NCBI GenBank assembly: GCA_963706905.1
Contig: CAVPNY010000012.1
Location: 496,001 to 560,000 of the forward strand
From: CAVPNY01 sp963706905
Lineage (GTDB): Bacteria > Chloroflexota > Anaerolineae > Anaerolineales > UBA4823
Length of the DNA stretch: 64,000 bases
Reading direction: 5' to 3'
The notes under the pieces are model-generated. The model saw nothing but the letters and a program-made list of their open reading frames with translations, made no database searches and had not been told where the DNA came from. Below, in pieces: positions 36,551-44,525 of the stretch (position 1 is its first letter; every line of letters begins with the position of its first letter). The translations under genes and the position numbers were made by a program.

Positions 36551-37066
36551 TTAGACGTTACGAAATCGATCGACATGCGGAAGCGGCGCACGGGTTTCGA
36601 GCGCCTTCCGCACATCAGATAAGTGCATTGATTGGTGGCGGTAAAGGAGCTTCAGCAACCAGCCTACCTCTTTTTCACCAAACCAGGGATGATTGGCTGA
36701 CCGAGACAAATCGGATTGGTCGAGGTCTTGTATTATGCGGATGGTCTCTGCCCTGGACTGGCGCAAGTCTTCAATTAAATCAGGCACTCGTTTCAGGCTT
36801 AACGGGTATGTTTCCTGTTCATTAAATCGGTCTATATCCAGGTCTTCTGGCACGCCCCTGCCACCATGAAGCACATCCTGGATCGCTTGCTGGTAAGCCC
36901 GCTCAGCAGAAACAAAATGTGCCAAGAGTTGACGAACCCGCCAGCCTGAGCCGGTTGTGTATATTGGTTGATCCCAATCCAAATCAGAAAGTGAGTCGAA
37001 GAAGGCGATCGTTTTATCACCTTCTTCGGCCAGACGTTTCTTAATATGTATCAGGTCTTCGACCAC
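36551..37066 (-). CDS. DinB-like/maleylpyruvate isomerase-like four-helix protein
   Basis: 171 residues. The pattern of a four-helix bundle with spaced histidines fits the DinB/YfiT superfamily: WRVRQLLAHFVSAERAYQQA (His at about 49) and LLKLLYRHQSMHLSDVRKAL (His at about 146 and 150). Three such histidines bind a metal in this superfamily, which includes bacillithiol- and mycothiol-dependent transferases and many uncharacterised proteins. A GTG start is used. It lies 27 bases downstream of the E2 stop but faces the same way, so it could be read through from the pyruvate dehydrogenase operon. Confidence 0.7.
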   Translation of the reverse strand: MVEDLIHIKKRLAEEGDKTIAFFDSLSDLDWDQPIYTTGSGWRVRQLLAHFVSAERAYQQAIQDVLHGGRGVPEDLDIDRFNEQETYPLSLKRVPDLIEDLRQSRAETIRIIQDLDQSDLSRSANHPWFGEKEVGWLLKLLYRHQSMHLSDVRKALETRAPLPHVDRFRNV

Positions 37067-37093
37067 GTATCCTGCCTGAATGGGAAGAACGAA

Positions 37094-38388
37094 TCAGACG
37101 AAAAGCCTGAGTGGTTCTTCCAGATTTTTTGCTAAGGCTTGCATAAACCGAGCAGCTTCCGCACCGTCACTGACCCGATGGTCGACCGAGATCGTTGCCT
37201 TCATCCGCAGACCAGCCTTGACCTCACCATTTTGCCACACGGGAACTTCTTGCGCAGAACCCACTGCCAGGATAGCCGCTTCTGGCGGATTGATAATTGC
37301 TACGAAATTATCCACCGCGAACATCCCTAGATTGCTTATAGAAAAGGTCGACCCTTCAATATCATCCGGTTTTACCTTCCCATCGCGAGCTCGCATAACC
37401 AGATTACGCACTTCACTCGCGATTTGCCGTATAGATTTCAAATCGGCATCCCGACAAACGACTGTCAGTAAGCCATTTTCAACCGCCACGGCAACACCGA
37501 TATTGACATGACCATGCTGTATTACTTCGTTCTTCCCTTCATCGATAGAGGCGTTCAGGTTAGGGAATTCTCGCAAAGCCAGTGCAACTGCCTTGATAAC
37601 AAAATCATTTACAGAAATTTTCTGATCTTCGGACACCAAGCCGTTAACTTGTGCTCGCAATCGAATTAAATCCGCCACATCATACTCATAAGTTATGTAG
37701 AAATGGGGAACAGTTTGTTTTGCTTGCACCATCCGCCGGCCAATTGCGCTACGCAACCGGCTAAGAGAAACATGCCGGTCAGCAGGAATTTCGCTGCTCA
37801 CCACCACACCCGTTATCGAAGGCTGCGATTCTGATACTACGGGAACTTCTTTGTAGGATTCTATGTCAACGCGCTGGATGCGACCTTGGGGTCCAGAACC
37901 TTTCACCTTATTAGATCCACACCCAGTTCCTCAGCCATCCGCCGGGCAAGCGGAGTTGCCTTCACGCCACCTGGAAACTGGCCTCCCTCAGTTGCGACCT
38001 CTGGTTTGCTAACCATGCTTGAAACTGGTACAGCAGGTTTACTTAATTCAGGCTGAGGTGGTGTCTGGGTGACTGGAATTTCAAGCACGGGTTTTTGAGC
38101 TTCTGCAGGGGCGCCTTCACCCAACAGACTACCCAGATCAATCACTTCATCCAGTGCACCGATGACAGCAATCGGAGTATTCACCGGTACAATAGAACCT
38201 TCTTCTATAAGATGCCGCCGAACAATGCCTGTGAAGGTGGACTCGACCTCAACAGTCGCTTTATCTGTCTCAATCTCTGCCAGGACAGAGCCTTTTTCTA
38301 CAGACGATCCTTCAGCGATCACCCAGCGGACGAGAGTGCCTTCAGCCATATCGAAACCTAATTTTGGCATGATCACAATATCTGCCAT
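37094..38388 (-). CDS. pdhC: Dihydrolipoamide acetyltransferase (PDH E2 component), frame broken
   Basis: Two frames make one E2 of about 431 residues. The first holds the lipoyl domain (VIMPKLGFDMAEGTLVRW, lipoyl Lys in EIETDKATVEVES), a Pro-rich linker and the start of the peripheral-subunit-binding domain (ATPLARRMAEELGV). The second holds the rest (KGSGPQGRIQRVDI) and the acyltransferase domain, with VPHFYITYEYDVADL and the catalytic SVDHRVSDGAEAARF. One missing A near 37910 (CTAATAAG for CTAAATAAG) breaks the frame. E2 carries the acetyl group to CoA. The start codon overlaps the E1 beta stop by one base (TGATG). No E3 gene is in the window. Confidence 0.9.
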
Positions 38389-39360
38389 CAGAGCACCTCC
38401 TTCACCGACTTAATCACGTCATCTACCTGCGGCAAAGCCATCTGCTCCAGGTTGCGATTATAAGGTAAAGGTACTTCTTTCTGGGCGACCCGTTGGATCG
38501 GTGCATCGACATAATCGAACGCTTCCTCGTAGAATTCGCGAGGCCACTTCAGCACCGACACCATAAGATCGCCAGCCTTCTTCTACAATCACAGCCCTGT
38601 TCGTCTTTCTAAAGGAAGTCAGGACAGGCTCCATATCCAGGGGGCGCAGGCTGCGCAGGTCAACAATTTCTACTTCAATCCCTTCTTTTGCAAGCTGCTC
38701 AGAGGCCTTTAGCGAGATTTCGAGCATTTTGCTATAGGTGACCAGGGTCACATCCCTGCCGGGTCGCTGAATCTTCGCTTTGTCTAATGGAATGATATAC
38801 TCTCCCTCTGGAACTTCGCCTCGCACCTGGTAAAGCGTGGCATGTTCGATGAACAGCACCGGATCATCTGAACGAATAGCAGCTTTTAGCATTCCCTTGG
38901 CATCCTCAGGTGTACCTGGGGCAACTACTCGCAAACCAGGGAAATGTGCAAAAACAGCATCCGGTGTCTGAGAGTGGGTTGCACCTAATTGACGTCCCCC
39001 ACCTCCAGGAGCCCTAATAACTATCGGAACCTTGAATTGCCCACCGAACATATAACGCAGCTTGGCAGCTTCGTTGACGATGTGATCCATTGCGGCAAAG
39101 GCGAAATTGATCGTCATCAGCTCAGCTACCGGCCTTAAACCGGTGAGCGCAGATCCAATTGCTGCACCAATGATGACCGCTTCAGCGATAGGTGTGTCGC
39201 GAACACGTTTCCCGCCAAAATGATCGTAGAATCCTTTGGTTACGGCATAAGTGCCTCCCCACACGCCGACCTCCTCCCCCATAATAAACACGCGTTCGTC
39301 GCGTTCCATTTCTTCCCACAAGGCCTGGGAGATGGCCTCGCGCATCGTTATTTTCGCCAT
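38388..39360 (-). CDS. pdhB: Pyruvate dehydrogenase E1 component beta subunit, frame broken near the end
   Basis: The open frame stops early (at 38458) after ILRGSVRLC, but one extra base at about 38532 explains this. In the next frame the normal C-terminus IYEEAFDYVDAPIQRVAQKE and the PLPYNRNLEQMALPQ ending run on to a TGA at 38388-38390, giving about 324 residues. Other features: the MTINFAFAAMDHIVNEAAKL segment, RAPGGGGRQLGATHSQ and VVAPGTPEDAKGMLKAAI. With E1 alpha it decarboxylates pyruvate using thiamine diphosphate. It overlaps the E2 start by one base and follows E1 alpha by 15 bases. Confidence 0.93.
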
Positions 39361-39375
39361 AATTTTCGATATCCC

Positions 39376-40335
39376 TTAGCTATCCGCATAAATGTGGGTA
39401 AATAATTCCTCTGGTGCAGGTTCGGGACTTGCCTCGGCAAATTCAACTGCATCTTGAACTTCTGCTTCCACTTTCATCTCAAGATCATCCAACTCTTCCT
39501 TGGATGCAATCTTCTCTTTGAGCAACTCGCGGCGGTAAATGCCGATCGGATCCTCTTCCTGCCACTTCTCCACTTCCTCTTTTTGACGATATCGCTCGGG
39601 ATCACCCATTGAGTGACCACGAAAACGATAGGTAACCACCTCAAGAAAGTAAGGACCCTTCCCACTGCGGATATGCGCAATCGCTTTTTCCGCAGCTTTT
39701 CGAACAGTAAGGACATTCATCCCATCCACACGCTCGTTCGGAATGTTATACCCCACAGCTTTTTGACGGATTTCGATAACGGCCGACGCCCGGTCTACAG
39801 CGGTGCCCATGCCATACTGATTGTTTTCGCAGACCCACAACACGGGCAAATTCCAAACTTTCGATAGATTCAATGCCTCGTGGAAAAACCCAATATTGGT
39901 CGCTCCATCTCCGAACATACAAATTGTCACACCATCTTTATCCTGATATTGGTCGCCCAGAGCAAGCCCAGCGGCAATCGGTAGATGAGCCCCAACAACA
40001 GCATGTCCGCCCCAATAATTCTTATCCACATCCGCCATGTGCATTGAACCTCCCTTGCCATGGGACACGCCAGTAGCTTTGCCCAGCAACTCAGCCATCA
40101 CCTGGCGGGCTGAAATACCAGCATTGATCGCTACGCCATGGTCACGATAGGCAGTGATCAGCCGGTCCTGGGGCTTGCGAACCGAGATCAACCCGGTACT
40201 CACTGCTTCCTGACCGATATACAAGTGCAAGAAACCGCCGATTTTCCCTTGCTGGTAAAGCTCAGCCGCACGCTCTTCAACCCGGCGGATCAGCACCATT
40301 TGATAATAGATATCCAGATATCCCTTTTTTTGCAT
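39376..40335 (-). CDS. pdhA: Pyruvate dehydrogenase E1 component alpha subunit
   Basis: 319 residues from the ATG at 40333-40335, preceded by GGAGG at 8 bases; the longer frame adds a 14-residue tail without a ribosome binding site. The thiamine-diphosphate motif is MFGDGATNIGFFHEALNLSKVW...CENNQYG. Also present are GGFLHLYIGQEAVSTGL, SHGKGGSMHMAD and the phosphorylation-loop-like YRFRGHSMGDPERYR. It is the first enzyme of the E1 alpha-E1 beta-E2 operon, which makes acetyl-CoA, CO2 and NADH. The reading frame is intact. Confidence 0.95.
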   Translation of the reverse strand: MQKKGYLDIYYQMVLIRRVEERAAELYQQGKIGGFLHLYIGQEAVSTGLISVRKPQDRLITAYRDHGVAINAGISARQVMAELLGKATGVSHGKGGSMHMADVDKNYWGGHAVVGAHLPIAAGLALGDQYQDKDGVTICMFGDGATNIGFFHEALNLSKVWNLPVLWVCENNQYGMGTAVDRASAVIEIRQKAVGYNIPNERVDGMNVLTVRKAAEKAIAHIRSGKGPYFLEVVTYRFRGHSMGDPERYRQKEEVEKWQEEDPIGIYRRELLKEKIASKEELDDLEMKVEAEVQDAVEFAEASPEPAPEELFTHIYADS

Positions 40336-40372
40336 TAACGAAACCTCCACAGGAGATATAAATACACAAAAT

Positions 40373-40395
40373 AACACCGGGGTAGACCCGGCGTT
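40373..40395 (-). promoter_or_regulatory. Hairpin upstream of pdhA
   Basis: AACACCGGG (40373-40381) pairs with CCCGGCGTT (40387-40395) around a 5-base loop. The odd pair is G-U in minus-strand RNA and A-C in plus-strand RNA, so it belongs to the minus strand. A U-rich stretch follows. It may end the CBS-gene transcript or attenuate the pdh operon. Confidence 0.5.
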
Positions 40396-40451
40396 ACAGA
40401 CTCTATAATAAATCGACTCGCAGGATCGATTAGTAGATTATACCAAACACC

Positions 40452-40859
40452 TCAATTTCCTTTGCCCCAACCGATCTCCTCCGCAGCCCTAAAGAGGTCT
40501 GTTGCTGAGATAATGCCCACCAATTCGCCGTTATCGTCAACAACCGGCATATGGTGGATATTATGGGCTTGCATTTTTTGAGAACACTCTCTGAGAGTCC
40601 ATCCTGGCTTAGCAGTCAACACCGGTGCAGTCATAATCTCTCGTACCCGAACTTCTGAAGGATTTCGATCTGCCGCCAGGATCTTGTCCCGGATATCAGT
40701 CGTCGTTACGATACCATAGGTCAATTTATCTTCCGTGATACTCACCACGACACTGTGAACGCTGCGACGGCGCATTAAAGTCAATGCAAATGAGACTGCG
40801 CTATCAGGATCGACAACAATAACTGGACTGCTCATCCATTCGCCAACTGTCGAAATCAT
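40452..40859 (-). CDS. Tandem CBS-domain protein
   Basis: About 135 residues from the ATG at 40857-40859; two other in-frame ATG codons just upstream are possible, but GGAGGG is best spaced for this one. Two CBS motifs fill it: WMSSPVIVVDPDSAVSFAL to YGIVTTTDIRDKIL, and IMTAPVLTAKPGWTLRECS to LVGIISATDLFRAAE. CBS pairs bind adenosine nucleotides and regulate enzymes or channels. It stands alone upstream of the pyruvate dehydrogenase operon on the same strand, with a hairpin between, so a link to energy charge there is possible but unproven. Confidence 0.9.
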   Translation of the reverse strand: MISTVGEWMSSPVIVVDPDSAVSFALTLMRRRSVHSVVVSITEDKLTYGIVTTTDIRDKILAADRNPSEVRVREIMTAPVLTAKPGWTLRECSQKMQAHNIHHMPVVDDNGELVGIISATDLFRAAEEIGWGKGN

Positions 40860-41087
40860 CATTCCCTCCATTCCTTTTGCATGGATCGCTCAAATTAATC
40901 TGATAAATTTAGACCATTCTTCTCTGTTTTCTAATTTTACCTCACTTGTCCAGCTACTTATGCAGAGATTTACTTATCTGGCAATTCTTATGGTATCAGA
41001 ACTCTTGTCACAATCTCGAATATCCTGTATTCTATATTTCAAACTCTCAATCTTAAATCTTCCGTCCCAGTTACTCGAGGAAAAATC

Positions 41088-41963
41088 TTGACATCAATTC
41101 TGGAGATCACATACCCTCTAAGTTCAATACTGACCATTCTATTCGCCTTTGGACTGGGTTTCTACCTTACCCGGAAATTCAAGCTGGGTTGGGGACTATA
41201 CTGGATTGGCGCAGCAGTTTTTGTTCTTTCTCAAGTGTTTCATATTCCCTTCAATATTGGATTGACCTATCTTTTCCGAATTGGATTCATCCCTTCACCC
41301 CCCGAGAGCTGGCAACCAATCTTCAATGCGGTGGTATTAGGCCTGAGCGCCGGGATCTTCGAAGAGATTGCGCGCTATGCCGGCTACCGTTGGTGGGCTA
41401 AGGAGGCGCGTTCCTGGTCGAAAGGTCTGCTGTACGGCGCCGGGCATGGCGGAATTGAGGCCATCTTAGTGGGCGTTCTGGTCATGTATACTTTCCTCCA
41501 AATGTACACCTTGCGAGGATTAGATCTGGCAGCAGTTGTTCCAGCGGATCAACTGGAAGTCGCCTCAGCGCAGGTCAGTGCTTATTGGTCATCCGCGTGG
41601 TATGATTCATTTTTAAGTACACTGGAGCGGTTATTAACCATCCCGGTGCAAATTGGCCTCTCAATTATCGTTTTACAGGTATTTACCAGAAGACAAGCTT
41701 ACTGGCTTTTGATCGCCATCTTATGGCACGCGCTCGTTGATGCGGTGGCTGTGTATGCCGCGGGTGCCTGGGGTGTGTATGTCGCCGAAGCTTTCATCGC
41801 CTTATTCGCAATGATCAGTATCCTTGTCATTTTTCTTTTACGGCAAACAGAGCCTGAACCGATCCCGGAACCAGCAATCAATCCCCCGGCGCCAGACAGG
41901 TTGTTCGAGCCGCTATCCATTGAAGAAACTCAAGATAATATCGAGAAATCCCGCTACCTATGA
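41088..41963 (+). CDS. YhfC-family intramembrane protease-like membrane protein
   Basis: 291 residues with about eight membrane spans. The segment GIFEEIARYAGYRWWAKEAR (Glu-Glu and Arg), YGAGHGGIEAILVG and LLIAILWHALVDAVAVY carries the Glu and His residues shared with the CPBP/PrsW-like glutamic protease superfamily, in which YhfC falls. The start is TTG with GAGG 7 bases before; the 5' end overlaps no other gene. It overlaps the next ABC ATPase by four bases (ATGA), so it belongs to the exporter operon. Proteolytic activity is inferred from the family. Confidence 0.8.
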   Translation: MTSILEITYPLSSILTILFAFGLGFYLTRKFKLGWGLYWIGAAVFVLSQVFHIPFNIGLTYLFRIGFIPSPPESWQPIFNAVVLGLSAGIFEEIARYAGYRWWAKEARSWSKGLLYGAGHGGIEAILVGVLVMYTFLQMYTLRGLDLAAVVPADQLEVASAQVSAYWSSAWYDSFLSTLERLLTIPVQIGLSIIVLQVFTRRQAYWLLIAILWHALVDAVAVYAAGAWGVYVAEAFIALFAMISILVIFLLRQTEPEPIPEPAINPPAPDRLFEPLSIEETQDNIEKSRYL

Positions 41964-42868
41964 TATCCACTCAAAACCTCACCAAGCAATTTGGAACTGT
42001 AAAAGCCGTTGAAGATCTCTCGCTTGAGATCCCAGAAGGTCAAGTTTTTGGCTTCCTGGGACCCAATGGGGCTGGAAAAACTACCACAGTGCGCTTACTG
42101 ACCTGCTTGATTGCCCCGACGAACGGCACTGCACGCGTGAATGGCTTCACCATTGGGGTTGATGACACCGAAATCCGGCGCAGTGTGGGCGTGCTCACCG
42201 AAACGCCTGGCATGTATGACAATCTTAGCGCGGAGCGCAATCTTTCGATTTACGCAAGCCTGTATGAAGTAAAGGACCCAAAAGGTCAGATTGAAAAATA
42301 TCTACGCCTGCTCGGTTTGTGGGAGCGACGTAACGATCCAGCAGGTACTTTCTCTAAAGGTATGAAGCAGAAATTGGCTATCGCCCGAGCGTTGCTTCAC
42401 GAACCACGCACGGTATTCCTGGACGAGCCAACCTCTGCGCTTGATCCAGAGGCCGCTCACCTGGTGCGAGAGTTCATCCTGGAGATCAAGAAACAAGGCC
42501 GTACCATTTTCCTTTGTACGCATAATCTGGATGAAGCCGACCGCCTGTGCGACCGGATCGGTGTGTTTAAGACTCAAATGCTGGTGGTGGACTCGCCCGA
42601 ACGGCTGAGGTCACAGGTATTTGGCAGGAAGGTAGTTTTCCACCTGCAGCGAGCGGAGGAAGCCCTGGTAAAGGGTATCCAGGCGATGAGCTTCATCAAG
42701 GAAGCCCGTCAAGTTGATAACAAAATTCTGGTTACCCTGGACGATCCGGAAATCCATAATCCAGAGTTAGTGCGTTACCTGGTTGGACAAGGTGCTGAGA
42801 TCCAGTTCGTTGGGGAGTTGCGCCACTCACTTGAAGATGTATATTTGCAGTTAATCAAAAATTCATAA
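41960..42868 (+). CDS. ABC-2 type transporter ATP-binding protein
   Basis: 302 residues. Walker A GPNGAGKTTTVRLL (about residue 33), Q-loop near VGVLTETPGMYDNLSAERNL, signature TFSKGMKQKLAIARALL, Walker B TVFLDEPTSALDPEA and the switch His in CTHNLDEADRL. The C-terminal 70 residues are the usual extra domain of DrrA/NatA-type ATPases. It powers export with the downstream permease. The start overlaps the YhfC-like gene stop by 4 bases. Substrate unknown. Confidence 0.94.
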   Translation: MISTQNLTKQFGTVKAVEDLSLEIPEGQVFGFLGPNGAGKTTTVRLLTCLIAPTNGTARVNGFTIGVDDTEIRRSVGVLTETPGMYDNLSAERNLSIYASLYEVKDPKGQIEKYLRLLGLWERRNDPAGTFSKGMKQKLAIARALLHEPRTVFLDEPTSALDPEAAHLVREFILEIKKQGRTIFLCTHNLDEADRLCDRIGVFKTQMLVVDSPERLRSQVFGRKVVFHLQRAEEALVKGIQAMSFIKEARQVDNKILVTLDDPEIHNPELVRYLVGQGAEIQFVGELRHSLEDVYLQLIKNS

Positions 42869-42904
42869 CTCCAAAAGACTTCCAAGGTCACACAACAAGT
42901 AGCC

Positions 42905-43696
42905 ATGAACAAAATTAAAACTATCGTCGGGAAAGAATGGTCAGAAGTATTCCGCAATCGACTGGTACTTTTTACGGTGGCCTTCTTACCTTTGATCATG
43001 ACAGCTATTCCTCTGGGCATTTTATTCGCTATGCGCGGCGAGACTGGCATTGAGGCAGCCACCAGCGACATGCCAGAGCAATTTAACGTAATGTGTCCGG
43101 CCGATTTGAATGGCGGGGAATGTTTTCAAGTCTACCTGGTGAGCCAATTTATGCTGATGTTTATGATCCTTCCCCTGGCGATCCCAGCAACCATTGCGGC
43201 GTACTCCATCGTCGGGGAAAAAGTCACCCACAGTCTGGAACCGCTACTGGCTACCCCGATCACCACAATTGAGCTGCTTGTTGGGAAAAGTCTGGCTGCC
43301 GTCATCCCAGCGATCGTCGCCACCTGGGCTGGATTTGCCATCTATGCCATCGGAGCCTGGCTGATGATCACCAATAAGACCGTCTATGCCGCACTGCTCG
43401 ACTCGCGCTGGTTGATCGCCATTATCCTGGTCGGGCCCTTAATGGCCCTCCTGGCAGTTACCTTCAGCCTGATGGTGTCCTCACGCGTCAACGATCCGCG
43501 CACTGCTGAACAGATCTCGTCTTTGATGATTATCCCGGTGCTAGCGGTGTTCTTCGGCCAGATATCAGGTCTTTTCATAATCAATCGCCAGTTAATCATT
43601 CTGGCAGCATTGATCCTGATCATTGTGGACGGGGTCATGGTTTATCTGGAAGTGCGCGTCTTTCAGCGAGAAGTTATCCTGACCCGGTGGAAATAA
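42905..43696 (+). CDS. ABC-2 type transporter permease
   Basis: 263 residues with six predicted membrane spans and a short cytoplasmic start (KIKTIVGKEWSEVFRNR, the usual ABC-2 N-terminus). A loop near residues 45-70 with two Cys lies outside. The stretch YSIVGEKVTHSLEPLLATPI is the typical amphipathic coupling motif of NatB/ABC-2 permeases. It lies 36 bases after its ATPase and 3 bases before the next gene. Substrate unknown. Confidence 0.9.
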   Translation: MNKIKTIVGKEWSEVFRNRLVLFTVAFLPLIMTAIPLGILFAMRGETGIEAATSDMPEQFNVMCPADLNGGECFQVYLVSQFMLMFMILPLAIPATIAAYSIVGEKVTHSLEPLLATPITTIELLVGKSLAAVIPAIVATWAGFAIYAIGAWLMITNKTVYAALLDSRWLIAIILVGPLMALLAVTFSLMVSSRVNDPRTAEQISSLMIIPVLAVFFGQISGLFIINRQLIILAALILIIVDGVMVYLEVRVFQREVILTRWK

Positions 43697-43699
43697 GTC

Positions 43700-44477
43700 A
43701 TGAAAAAGAGATTGCTTTTCTTTGTTTGGGTATTTCTCTTCCTTCTCCCATTCCTCGCATCGCCGACCTACGCCCAAACTGAAGACAAACAGCTCTCCCT
43801 GCGCCTGTCGAGAGACTTTGGTTACTCGTCTGGGAGAGGCGACATTCAGGGGACCTTCTCTATGAAGGCAAGCGGGCCGGAAGACCTGGAACGCGTGGTC
43901 TTTTTGATCGATGAGGAGATTATCGCCGAAATCAATGAACCGCCCTTCAACCTGCGCTTCAATACCGATAATTATCCACCCGGAATCCACCGAATGTCGG
44001 CGGTGGGCTACACCTCAAGCGGTCAGGAATTGATATCGAATGAAATCCAGGCAGAGTTTGTCACAGCTCAGCAGAGCCAACAGCAAACGGTGAAGTTTAT
44101 TCTTCCTCTGCTGGGTTTCATCGTCGCTCGCATTATTAATATCTCTACTCATTCCAATGATAATATCCCGGGGAAGGACTACCAGCCTACCGCCCGGTGC
44201 AGCTCGCAACTACAGCCCTTTTGGAGGCACGATCTGCTCGAGATGCAAGCGACCATTCGGCAGGCACCTTTATGGCTTGAATTTAGTACTCGGAAAATAC
44301 GACCGCTGCCCGTACTGCGGGAAATGGAGCTTAACCCGGGCAGCCAGCCCAAGCCAACTGGCTGCTGCCGAGGCGGCTGAGCTTGAGGCGATTACCCAGG
44401 CTGAGCAGGCAAGCCCGATTGATCAAACCGATCAGCTCAAACGCGACCTGGATGACTCCAGATACCAGGACCTATAA
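43700..44477 (+). CDS. Exported Ig-like/zinc-ribbon membrane protein, frame broken
   Basis: One gene in two frames with an extra base near 44128. The first frame gives a signal peptide (LLFFVWVFLFLLPFLASPTYA), a beta-sandwich domain of about 100 residues (GTFSMKASGPEDLERVVFLI, NYPPGIHRMSAVGY) and the start of a membrane span. The second continues the span (ALLISLLIPMIISRG) and ends with a cytosolic zinc ribbon: CSRCKRPFGRHLYG then YDRCPYCGKWSLTR. It starts 3 bases after the permease and completes the transporter operon. A role as sensor or accessory subunit is likely but not shown. Confidence 0.75.
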
Positions 44478-44525
44478 TCCCCGTTATTATCCTTCTAAGT
44501 CTCCATTTGCAATGAGGAGGAAACC

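Noticed and set aside
37903..38390. Programmed frameshifting in the PDH E1 beta or E2 genes
   Set aside because: No slippery heptamer with a downstream structure was seen, the two shifts go in opposite directions, and similar breaks occur in unrelated genes, so errors are simpler.
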